44,509 bases of DNA from Roseibacillus sp. (GTDB lineage Bacteria > Verrucomicrobiota > Verrucomicrobiia > Verrucomicrobiales > Akkermansiaceae): the NCBI GenBank assembly GCA_002715825.1, contig PBAI01000016.1, positions 1-44,509 on the forward strand, given 5' to 3'. Of the stretch, positions 10,341 to 18,460 are shown in pieces. Under the pieces are notes generated by a model. It worked only from the letters and a program-made list of their open reading frames with translations, did no database searches and was not told the DNA's origin. Every line of letters starts with the position of its first letter. Within the stretch, counting starts at the first letter, position 1. Both the position numbers and the translations under genes were made by a program.

Positions 10341-11093
10341 ATGAAAACAAAGACTCTGGTTCTCCCACTCTTCCTCGTCGCGATACTGGGTGCGATAGTG
10401 TTTGCCCAGAGTGATCGAAAGCCCGGAGAACAAAGAAGGGTTGTCGCAAAGGGTGTCCGGTTCGATCCAGTTGTGCGAAACATGGAGGGCTGGACAGTGC
10501 ATATTGATCCTGCCCTGCTCGCCGGAGAGCACGCGGTGACCGGTAAGAAGTGTTTGCGGATGCTTGGGGATCATCTCAATCGCATCTCACTTCTGGTTCA
10601 GGGGGATGTCCTCAAAAGGCTGCAGACGTGTGAAATATGGATTGAGCACAAGCATCCTTCCCTCGGAGCAATGCAATATCACCCAGGGGAGGGATGGTTG
10701 CGAAGACACGGGCATGATCCTCGGCTGAACAAGAAGGTGCACATCCCACAGGCCGAGGCGTTGATCTCGCGAGGGCAGTTACTCAAGCACCCGGCGGTTG
10801 TTCTCCATGAGCTGGCCCATGCCTACCACGATCAGATTCTTGGTTTCGATTACAAGCCTATCGTGGATTCCTATGATGAGGCCATGAAGGAGGGAACCTA
10901 TGAGAGGGTTCTGCTATACACGGGCCGGACCGTGAGGCACTACGGTGCCACCAACCATAAGGAGTATTTTGCTGAGGGAACCGAGGCCTACTTCTATCAT
11001 AACGATTTTTATCCGTTCGTTCGTGCAGAGCTCAATAAGCATGATCCCACTCTTCACGACGCCCTTAAGGAGGTCTGGGGGCCGGCCCAATAG
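10341..11093 (+). CDS. secreted zinc metallopeptidase-like protein (HExxH with downstream Glu)
   Basis: N-terminal signal peptide; VVLHELAHAYHDQ (HExxH) and downstream NHKEYFAEGTEAYFYHN supplying a candidate third ligand; gluzincin/ATLF-like arrangement. Confidence 0.75.
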   Translation: MKTKTLVLPLFLVAILGAIVFAQSDRKPGEQRRVVAKGVRFDPVVRNMEGWTVHIDPALLAGEHAVTGKKCLRMLGDHLNRISLLVQGDVLKRLQTCEIWIEHKHPSLGAMQYHPGEGWLRRHGHDPRLNKKVHIPQAEALISRGQLLKHPAVVLHELAHAYHDQILGFDYKPIVDSYDEAMKEGTYERVLLYTGRTVRHYGATNHKEYFAEGTEAYFYHNDFYPFVRAELNKHDPTLHDALKEVWGPAQ

Positions 11094-11145
11094 ACCATTT
11101 TCGTGTCAGGGGGAAGCTTCCTCCTAATTGAGGACCGGGATGAGA

Positions 11146-13431
11146 CTAGAGGTCCTGTCCGTGCAACTCGAGCAGACGCTGGCTTTCCGTGACGAGGAAA
11201 TCGCAATCCATGAAAGGATCAGAACTAATGTCCTGCCAGAGAACCTTGCCTGAAGGTGAGATCACAAAGGTGCCGTGGAGTGGTGATTTCTCAAAATCAT
11301 CATAGGCGCTCCATTCCCGAAATACCTTCAAGGCTGGGTCTGCAACCAGAGGAAAGGGGAAACTGCCACCATCCTTTTCCCACTTTTCCCGTGATTTAAT
11401 TAAATCAGTCTCGCTGTCCGTGCTGATGGCGAGGACATCAAAACCGTTCTCCTCGAAAAGCTTTGCACTCTTCGCGAACTTCTCCAGTTGCTCGGCACAG
11501 TGCAGGCAACCGTATCCCAGATAGAATATCAGAATAATTGGTCTTCCCGCATAATCCTTGCGTGAGATCGTGCCGCCTGTGCCATCCGGCAGGGTGAAAT
11601 CGTAGGCTGTGGGTGGCGTCCAAGCCACTGGCCCAAGCGAGTCCAGTGAAGGCCGTATTCCTATGTCATCACGAAGCATTGGCTGTGCCTGCCACTCACC
11701 GAGATCGAGCTCCCCGGCGATAGCCATCACCCTTGCGACCGGAGGAGCCTCTGGGTCGAGATGGGCGGAAATAGGTTTCAGTAGTTCAAAGGCTTCGCGT
11801 GTCTGCTCCTCCTTCCCGGTGGCGTGCAGGATTTCAATACGGGCGAGAAGCGGTAGAACCCGTTTGTCACCGGGCTTCAGGGCCTCCTCACTCATCGTAA
11901 GGGCTTTATCCCGGTCACCAGCCCAGAGGTGAAGCTTGGCGAGGTTGTACTTATCATCCTCAACAGCCCCAAGGTGCTTTTTGGCTTCATCCAGCTTGTT
12001 TTCGAGTAACGCGGAGAAGCAGACGATCGCTTTCCGGGCCTTCTCTACCTTCTTAATCCACTCTTGGGGCTTTTTGGTGGCTTCCTTAACGAGCTTTTCG
12101 GTGTCTTTTTCGTTCTTCTCCTCCTTGGCGGCCTTTTCCCGTGCCTCAGTCTCTGCCTTTTCGCCTTCTTCTTTAGCGGTATTCAGGAGGGTGGCGAGCT
12201 CCGTGTCCACGGATCGTAGTCCCTCAAGTGACTTTTTGCCGAGGTGAGCCTGCGCGAGAAGGCGGAGACGTTTGAGTTGTTCTTCACGCTTGGCCGTCGG
12301 TGCAAGGTAGGGGGTGTCTGCAAGTCGCAATGTTTCGTCCCAGAGTTCATAACGCCTGAGGACCTCAAAGATTCTACTGCGGCCATAACTTGCGCTGCGC
12401 CCACCTCGGCTGAGAGTGTTGAGCTTTGGATGCCTCGGATTCGCGATGAGGCTCTGCGCCATGCTCAGAGCATCATGCGCCCGCCCAAGTGTCATCCAGT
12501 TGCGGCAAAGCCATTCGTTGTTGTGAGCGTAATTGTGAATGCGATCGGGAAGGACCCGGCGTGTGATCATGTAATTATGATCTGTCCTTGCGGATGCCTC
12601 CTGGGCAAAAGCAGAGTCATCCCACCTCTTTAGTTTGGAGTAAATATGGCCGGGCATGTGCCACATGTGGGCGATTCCCGGAGCGGTATGCCCGAGCTTG
12701 GCAGCGGAATCGAGAGCGATCTTAGCCTTCTTACCGTCCCAGAGGTGGATCCGATAGTGGTGTGCCGGGTGCATTGGATTGACAGCAAAGATCTGCTGGA
12801 GAATGGCATCGACCGCCTGATGGCTGTGAATCGGCAGGCCGCTGCGTCCGAATTGCCAGAGGCGCACACAAAGGAACGCACGGGCTTCGATGTCTGTGGG
12901 GTAATCCTGTATAATGCCCTCGAGATCGTCGATCAGCTCCTGTTTACGCTTCTTTGCGTCCTTGGGCTCGCCATCGAGGTAGTTGGCCTGAGCGTGGATG
13001 TAGCGCTGGTTCTGCTCGGTGGCTTTATCCTGAAGTTCAGAGGCTTTTTTTATGAAAGCCTTGGCCCGCTTTTCATTTTCCCAATTGGCCATGGCCATTC
13101 CCCAGTAGGCCATGGCGCAGTCAGGATCCTTTGCGGCAATCTGACGAAATGTTCGCTCGGCTTCATAGTACCAGAAGCCGTGCAGCTGTCCGATTCCCTG
13201 ATTGAAAAATTGTTGCCCTTCTTCCCACGAGCATTGAATTACGAAAGAGATTTTACCCGTTCCCTCAATCGGGAGAGCCGAGTGTCGTGGGCCCTGATTG
13301 AATGCTTCTCCCTGATGCGAGTGACCTGCCTTTGGTTTGTCGTCACCGGTCACCTCTGGTTGGTCCTCCGCATGGGCCAGCGGCGAGATTGCGAGAGGGA
13401 TTAGCAGCGCAAGAAGGCGGTTCAGGATCAC
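11146..13431 (-). CDS. TPR-repeat protein with C-terminal AhpC/TSA-type redoxin domain
   Basis: 761-aa ORF, GTG start, signal peptide; TPR-like segments (AERTFRQIAAKDPDCAMAYWGMAMANW); C-terminal peroxiredoxin-like domain with GYGCLHCAEQLEKF CxxC. Confidence 0.85.
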   Translation of the reverse strand: MILNRLLALLIPLAISPLAHAEDQPEVTGDDKPKAGHSHQGEAFNQGPRHSALPIEGTGKISFVIQCSWEEGQQFFNQGIGQLHGFWYYEAERTFRQIAAKDPDCAMAYWGMAMANWENEKRAKAFIKKASELQDKATEQNQRYIHAQANYLDGEPKDAKKRKQELIDDLEGIIQDYPTDIEARAFLCVRLWQFGRSGLPIHSHQAVDAILQQIFAVNPMHPAHHYRIHLWDGKKAKIALDSAAKLGHTAPGIAHMWHMPGHIYSKLKRWDDSAFAQEASARTDHNYMITRRVLPDRIHNYAHNNEWLCRNWMTLGRAHDALSMAQSLIANPRHPKLNTLSRGGRSASYGRSRIFEVLRRYELWDETLRLADTPYLAPTAKREEQLKRLRLLAQAHLGKKSLEGLRSVDTELATLLNTAKEEGEKAETEAREKAAKEEKNEKDTEKLVKEATKKPQEWIKKVEKARKAIVCFSALLENKLDEAKKHLGAVEDDKYNLAKLHLWAGDRDKALTMSEEALKPGDKRVLPLLARIEILHATGKEEQTREAFELLKPISAHLDPEAPPVARVMAIAGELDLGEWQAQPMLRDDIGIRPSLDSLGPVAWTPPTAYDFTLPDGTGGTISRKDYAGRPIILIFYLGYGCLHCAEQLEKFAKSAKLFEENGFDVLAISTDSETDLIKSREKWEKDGGSFPFPLVADPALKVFREWSAYDDFEKSPLHGTFVISPSGKVLWQDISSDPFMDCDFLVTESQRLLELHGQDL

Positions 13432-13591
13432 GGCGTTAATACGAACACGATTTTCCCGTCCCTACCAAGCCAATTGTAGGTGCCGTCTGCGGGGCTGGAA
13501 GGCCGGATCCCTCGGGCGCGTGCGTTAAAGGTCTTCAGAGTTGTCCGGTGTGTCTCTTGACCGGGAAGATGCGTCCATCTAAGGACGTAGT

Positions 13592-15010
13592 GTGCGGGCG
13601 ATACAGATTATTGGGACCGGAGTGCTTTTGAGCGCTTCTGTGAGCTTCGGGGAGAATCCTCGTGGGGGGTGGGAAGGCAAGGGAAATGCTGGCATTACTC
13701 TAAGCAGAGGGAATGGGGAATCTCTCCGGGGAACTGCGGAACTCGAAGGTTCCCGAAGTCTGGGAGATTGGCAGATGGAGGCCGCTGCTTCCTTGCTCTA
13801 TGGCAGGGATAACGGAGTAAGCTCTGGTGAGCGGGTGGACGGTTCTTTTCAGCTGAACCGGGGACAGAAGAGTCGCATCTACGCTGGCCTGAGTGGTGAG
13901 ATTCTTCACGATCAGCCTGCGCGGATAAATTGGAGGGCGATAGTCTCTCCTGTTATTGGATGGCGAGCCTTCGATCAGGAGAATCTTGAGCTCGATCTGG
14001 AAGTAGGACCAGGTCTTACGTGGGAAGATCGTGCATCAGTTACCCGTGGTTACAGTTCGGTGCGCCTGCATGAACATCTCGACATTCAGTTGACGAAGCG
14101 ATTGCACTTTTTTCAATCGCTCACAGCTATTTTCGAGGCGGGCGATCTCGAAAACTACAGCGTGAAGGCTGATGCAGGTTTGGAATCCAAGCTAGGCGGA
14201 AGCTGGTTATTACGACTCGCAGCAAAAGCGGTTTTCCATGGAGATTCAGATCAGACAGCGAGTGAAGATCTCCTCCTGACGGCGGGTTTCGGCTATAATC
14301 TTCATCCAGCTGATCAAAGTGAAGGGGTCCTTGCTTCCGGCGTTAAGAAGCTGAAATCTCGATCTGGTGAGTGGGGGGCTACTGCGCTGTTGGGTGGAAG
14401 CATTTCCAAGGGAAATAGTGATGCCCGCTCCATCAGCAGCGGACTCAGGTTGAGGAGGGATTGGAATGACAATGAGTTAGTGGCCGGCATTTTTGGTGTC
14501 TACGGTCAGCAGGGCGGGACGATGAGTGCAGAGAGCCTGTCTGGTGATTTGCATTATCAGCAGAATCTGGCGAAGGAGAGCTTTGGGGGAATGAGGTTGG
14601 ATTGTGATTATGATGCTCTTGCTGGACTAGACTGGCGTTTGGCTTTCGCCCCATATTTTGGGTGGGTGGTTTTTGAGACAGAGAGGGGCAAACTTTCCCT
14701 CGAAGGGGGCCCCTCGGTCGTGGCGGAACAGAAAAGCGGGAGGGAAAGGGCCTTTTTAGCGACCTACGCAGCGGTGAAGGCCAAACACAAGCTGGGTGAA
14801 AGGACGCAGCTTGTGGGAGAACTCTCGTGGTTGACTAAAGCTGCTGATTTCAAAAGCCAGATCTTTACCTCTGAACTCAGGGTCGAGCACGCCCTGTCGG
14901 AAAGATTGAGCCTTCAGTTGTTGGGGCGGAGCACCTACGACACGGATCCGGCGAATAACAGTGGACGGCATGACCTACAGGTTGTCAGTGCTCTGGCTGT
15001 CAGGTTTTGA
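13592..15010 (+). CDS. outer-membrane beta-barrel protein, DUF481-like, internally duplicated
   Basis: 472 aa, GTG start, signal peptide, alternating amphipathic strands, C-terminal aromatic residue (ALAVRF). Two similar halves (NAGITLSRGNGES... and TALLGGSISKGNSDA...). Confidence 0.75.
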   Translation: MRAIQIIGTGVLLSASVSFGENPRGGWEGKGNAGITLSRGNGESLRGTAELEGSRSLGDWQMEAAASLLYGRDNGVSSGERVDGSFQLNRGQKSRIYAGLSGEILHDQPARINWRAIVSPVIGWRAFDQENLELDLEVGPGLTWEDRASVTRGYSSVRLHEHLDIQLTKRLHFFQSLTAIFEAGDLENYSVKADAGLESKLGGSWLLRLAAKAVFHGDSDQTASEDLLLTAGFGYNLHPADQSEGVLASGVKKLKSRSGEWGATALLGGSISKGNSDARSISSGLRLRRDWNDNELVAGIFGVYGQQGGTMSAESLSGDLHYQQNLAKESFGGMRLDCDYDALAGLDWRLAFAPYFGWVVFETERGKLSLEGGPSVVAEQKSGRERAFLATYAAVKAKHKLGERTQLVGELSWLTKAADFKSQIFTSELRVEHALSERLSLQLLGRSTYDTDPANNSGRHDLQVVSALAVRF

Positions 15011-15627
15011 GGGAGAACAAACGGTGGGCGTGTAGCCGGTAAAAGCAGCAAATGAGGCTAATCGTTGGCCTTCAAGGTTCTAAATATGCTTCTTGCTGAT
15101 ATTTTTTCTGGTGTTCCCCGCTGGGCGTTCAGGAAAAATTTTAAAATCATTTCAGAAGGGGCGATTTACCACGCGAGGGGGGAAGATCGTATCGAATTTT
15201 GGGAGCTTAGGATCGTAGCACGGGCTAAAAACAAGGCAAAATGCGGGGTTTGGCCGATCAGCAAAGGAAAGAGAGCGAGAGATTGGATGAGTCGCACTTT
15301 CTTTAAAGCCCATTTTTTTAGGGGTTTAAGAACTTTAAGGCGGGCTTCAGCCGACATTTTGGCCAGATGGCGGCCTCTGATGCGGGATACGGGAGGAAAA
15401 GGCCTGAGGGTGGGAGCTCCCGGCCCTTCCGATCCCGTCTAAAGTCCTCGGGCGCTTGGTCATGACGGCTGAGAGGCTCTTCAGGCTGCGGGAGGACTGC
15501 CCGCCTGACTGAGTGCATAAAAAATTATTCTTCCTGTTTGAGGCGAAATGCTTGACGGAAACCTCTTAAATTTATGGGTTGAAGACCGAAGTTTCATTCG
15601 AACCTAACCAATAAAGAACCAAAATTC

Positions 15628-15942
15628 ATGGCCCAGAAAGCAGCAACCAAGACAGAAATCCTTAATAACATGGCCGAGGCAACCGGCTTCAACCGCAAGC
15701 AAGTCGCTTCAGTGCTCGATGCACTCAGCGCTGAGATCAACAAGGGTGTGAGCCGGGGTGGCCCAGGACAGTTCACGATTCCCGGTCTCTGCAAGATCGT
15801 CGTGCAAGACAAGCCGGCAACAGAAGCGACAACCCGTGCTAATCCATTCAAGCCCGGTGAGATGATGGAAGTCGCAGCCAAGCCGGCTCGGAGGGTCGTA
15901 AAGGTCCGTCCTCTTAAGAATCTGAAAGACATGGTCGCATAA
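15628..15942 (+). CDS. HU family DNA-binding protein
   Basis: 104 aa; TKTEILNNMAEATGFNRKQVASVLDALSAEI and ANPFKPGEMMEVAAKPARRVVKVRPLKNLK match the HU/IHF fold pattern. Confidence 0.9.
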   Translation: MAQKAATKTEILNNMAEATGFNRKQVASVLDALSAEINKGVSRGGPGQFTIPGLCKIVVQDKPATEATTRANPFKPGEMMEVAAKPARRVVKVRPLKNLKDMVA

Positions 15943-15970
15943 TCAGCGACTTCAAGGTCAATTCTTTAGG

Positions 15971-16003
15971 AACCGCGTCCTGAACAGGGGCGCGGTTCTC
16001 TTT
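15971..16003 (+). terminator. intrinsic terminator of the HU gene
   Basis: AACCGCG(TCC)..(GGG)CGCGGTT stem followed by CTCTTTT, 29 nt after the HU stop codon. Confidence 0.75.
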
Positions 16004-16151
16004 TGGCAGAAATGCAGGGTAGATTTCCTGTTACCAGTAACAGGCCTACGGAGCCTGCGTTCGACCTGCGAAATGGACCCGGTGTGATTTTGCACAATGA
16101 ATCGAGCTGGGATATAGAAAGCGCGTCCTGAAATAAGGCCTCAATATCGAT

Positions 16152-16919
16152 ATGCATGTCGTAGCCCTCCAATATGATATCTCCTGGGAAAATCGGGAGG
16201 CCAATTTTGATATTGTCCGCCGTCTGCTGACCGGAGCAGCAGTGTCTCCGGGGTCGTTAATCGTTCTCCCGGAGATGTTTTCTACGGGATTCAGCATGAA
16301 TGTCGCCCGGGTGGCAGAGGCGAAGGCAAGTGAGACCGAGAAGTTCCTCTCGTCCCTTGCATGGCAATACGAGAGCCATGTGGTCGGTGGTCTCGTAAGT
16401 AAGGACCCAGGGTCTTCGCTGGGCCGCAACGAAGTGGCCGTTTATGACCCCTCGGGTCGACCCGTTGCGCTTTATCAGAAAAATTACACGTTTTCCTACA
16501 CCGACGAATCGAGTCACTATGTGGCGGGCGATGGTCTGGCCATGTTTCGCTGGCAGGATTTCACGGTATGTCCGGTGATCTGTTACGACCTCCGTTTCCC
16601 GGAACTTTTCCGAAAGGGTGTGCGTGATGGCGCCAATCTTTTTACGGTCAGTGCTAATTGGCCGGCTGCCCGATCGCGGCACTGGAAAACTCTCCTTGAG
16701 GCCCGTGCAATCGAGAATCTTTCCTGTGTTGTTGGAGTGAACCGGGTGGGGTCAGATCCAGGTTTCCGCTATCCTGGAGGATCTCGCATATTGAACCATC
16801 AGGGGTCAATACAGGCAGAAGCCGGTGATTCCGAAGCTGTTCTCTCTTGTAAGCTCGACTACGCTGATCTCGTGGCGTGGAGGCGGGAGTTTCCAGCCTT
16901 GGAGGATATCAAGGGTTAA
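16152..16919 (+). CDS. carbon-nitrogen hydrolase (nitrilase superfamily, omega-amidase/YafV-like)
   Basis: Glu-Lys-Cys motifs: VLPEMFSTGF, LYQKNYTFS, CPVICYDLRFPELFR. Confidence 0.9.
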   Translation: MHVVALQYDISWENREANFDIVRRLLTGAAVSPGSLIVLPEMFSTGFSMNVARVAEAKASETEKFLSSLAWQYESHVVGGLVSKDPGSSLGRNEVAVYDPSGRPVALYQKNYTFSYTDESSHYVAGDGLAMFRWQDFTVCPVICYDLRFPELFRKGVRDGANLFTVSANWPAARSRHWKTLLEARAIENLSCVVGVNRVGSDPGFRYPGGSRILNHQGSIQAEAGDSEAVLSCKLDYADLVAWRREFPALEDIKG

Positions 16920-16965
16920 TTAGCCTTTGGAGGCTCCGAAAAAGGCGAATAGCCATGAAGGGACC

Positions 16966-17625
16966 CTACTGGTCCCAGTCATCTTCTACAGCCTTACGGT
17001 AGGCGGCAATGTCCTGTTCTCCGTAGTAGGCGATTAAGATGGCCCCATCGGCTGCCACCGTCTCAAAAAGGCTGTGCATGAGTTCCTGTTCCCCGGGCCA
17101 CGGGTAGACGTAGAAAACGTCGATCTCGTCGATCTCGCAGTCCATGCCCTCATAAGGGGGAACGGACAGGGTGGACTCACCCCAGCGAGAAATGGGTTCC
17201 GGGGTCATTAATTCCGCGCCACCATGCGCAGGATAGGACCCAAAGCCCTCGGGGAAGTAACTCGTGCAGAGGTTCTCAACTTTGATCGAGTGATCGTTCG
17301 CCAGTTCCCGGGCCAGTGATACAAGGTCTTCCTCGATCTCCAGCCCGTAGGAACGGTAGCCCAAGAGAGATGCCAGACACGCTCCGAGGCCGAAGCCACT
17401 TCCCCACTCACAGAAGGTGTCTCCCAAAGGAAAATTCTGCTCTGTGAGCGATCTTAAAACCCTGTAGAGGAGAACCGGGTCGCTGGGAAGGAAGCGGGGG
17501 ACCCTGCGGTTACGATTGGATTCAAAGAGGGCGTCAAGCCTCGTATCCGCATCTGTGATCAATGCTGCGACCCGTGAGGGAAGGGCTTTGTCATCGAGTT
17601 GCAGGGGAATCTCCTCCAGAGCCAT
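16966..17625 (-). CDS. class I SAM-dependent methyltransferase-like protein
   Basis: ORF 16966..17805; internal Met at 17625 (MALEEIPLQLDDKALPSRVAAL) is the likelier start. Motif I-like FCEWGSGFGLGACLASLLGYRSYGLEIEEDLVSLA. Confidence 0.75.
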   Translation of the reverse strand: MALEEIPLQLDDKALPSRVAALITDADTRLDALFESNRNRRVPRFLPSDPVLLYRVLRSLTEQNFPLGDTFCEWGSGFGLGACLASLLGYRSYGLEIEEDLVSLARELANDHSIKVENLCTSYFPEGFGSYPAHGGAELMTPEPISRWGESTLSVPPYEGMDCEIDEIDVFYVYPWPGEQELMHSLFETVAADGAILIAYYGEQDIAAYRKAVEDDWDQ

Positions 17626-17715
17626 CCTGCCCAGTGTGCCAGCTGGTCTTCCTCTTGTCGATGCGGTCCGCCAAATTCCTCGACTCGGGATTGGATTAGG
17701 GGAACATGTGCGGCG

Positions 17716-18219
17716 TTGAAAGAGGTGGAGATATTTACTGACGGTGCTTGTCGTGGAAATCCGGGTCCCGGGGGCTACGGCGTGGTCCTTACCTCTGGAG
17801 GCCATCGAAGGGAGATGAGTGCAGGGTTTGCCCGTACAACCAATAATCGTATGGAGCTATTGGCAGCTATCACAGGACTCGAAGGGCTTAAAGAGCCTTG
17901 TCGCGTTCATCTTTGCTCGGACTCTAAATATCTCATCAACGCAATGACGTGCGGCTGGCTCAGAAAATGGAAAGGGCTTGGGTGGCGACGGGGTCCGGGG
18001 CAGCGGCTACGGAATGTGGACCTCTGGAAACGTCTCGATCTGGCATGCGGGCAGCACGAACTACGCTGGCATTGGGTCAAAGGCCATGCGGGCGATGTCG
18101 AAAACGAACGATGTGATTCGCTCGCAGTGGCTGCTGCGGAAGGTGATGACCTCGCTTCAGATGAGGGTTACCTGACCGAGGAGCAGCTGACAGGAAATCA
18201 ACCAGGTCTCTTTGATTGA
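17716..18219 (+). CDS. rnhA: ribonuclease HI
   Basis: EIFTDGACRGNPGPGGYGVVL, NRMELLAAITGL, CSDSKYLINAM, HWVKGHAGDVENERCDSLA; all RNase HI catalytic acids present. Start probably TTG 17716 within ORF 17599..18219. Confidence 0.93.
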   Translation: MKEVEIFTDGACRGNPGPGGYGVVLTSGGHRREMSAGFARTTNNRMELLAAITGLEGLKEPCRVHLCSDSKYLINAMTCGWLRKWKGLGWRRGPGQRLRNVDLWKRLDLACGQHELRWHWVKGHAGDVENERCDSLAVAAAEGDDLASDEGYLTEEQLTGNQPGLFD

Positions 18220-18356
18220 TCGCCGAGGCTCCTGGCGAAGCACGCGGGCGTGTCCTGGAGCCAACCGCCCCTGCGGACGTGGCTCGTCGCGCTGAATTAC
18301 AGGGTTTCACGGACGATTACCTCGAGAGCTTCTTTGAAAGGGAGCCTGAATCTTAA
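18216..18356 (+). CDS. candidate 46-aa small protein translationally coupled to rnhA
   Basis: TTG start overlaps the rnhA TGA as TTGA. Translation MIAEAPGEARGRVLEPTAPADVARRAELQGFTDDYLESFFEREPES* with coding-like composition; below the 60-aa cut-off of the supplied ORF track. Confidence 0.45.
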   Translation: MIAEAPGEARGRVLEPTAPADVARRAELQGFTDDYLESFFEREPES

Positions 18357-18460
18357 GTCACCGGATTCTCAGGGACCTCTCATCACCTTCATGCTTTGAA
18401 TTCAGCGAAGGAGATTGTCTTTCGCAGGGTGCCGATTCGCAATCGAGCCTCAGGTTGCAA

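Noticed and set aside
12646-13404. 252-aa + strand ORF antisense to the TPR-redoxin gene
   Set aside because: Shadow ORF; the minus strand has a clear domain structure.
15065-15442. 125-aa + strand ORF in the gap upstream of HU
   Set aside because: TTG start, atypical composition, no recognisable motifs, and it overlaps nested hairpins; more likely non-coding.
15552-15578. TTGACG...TATGGG as an HU promoter
   Set aside because: The 15-nt spacer is short and the -10 is weak; sigma specificity in this lineage is unknown to me.
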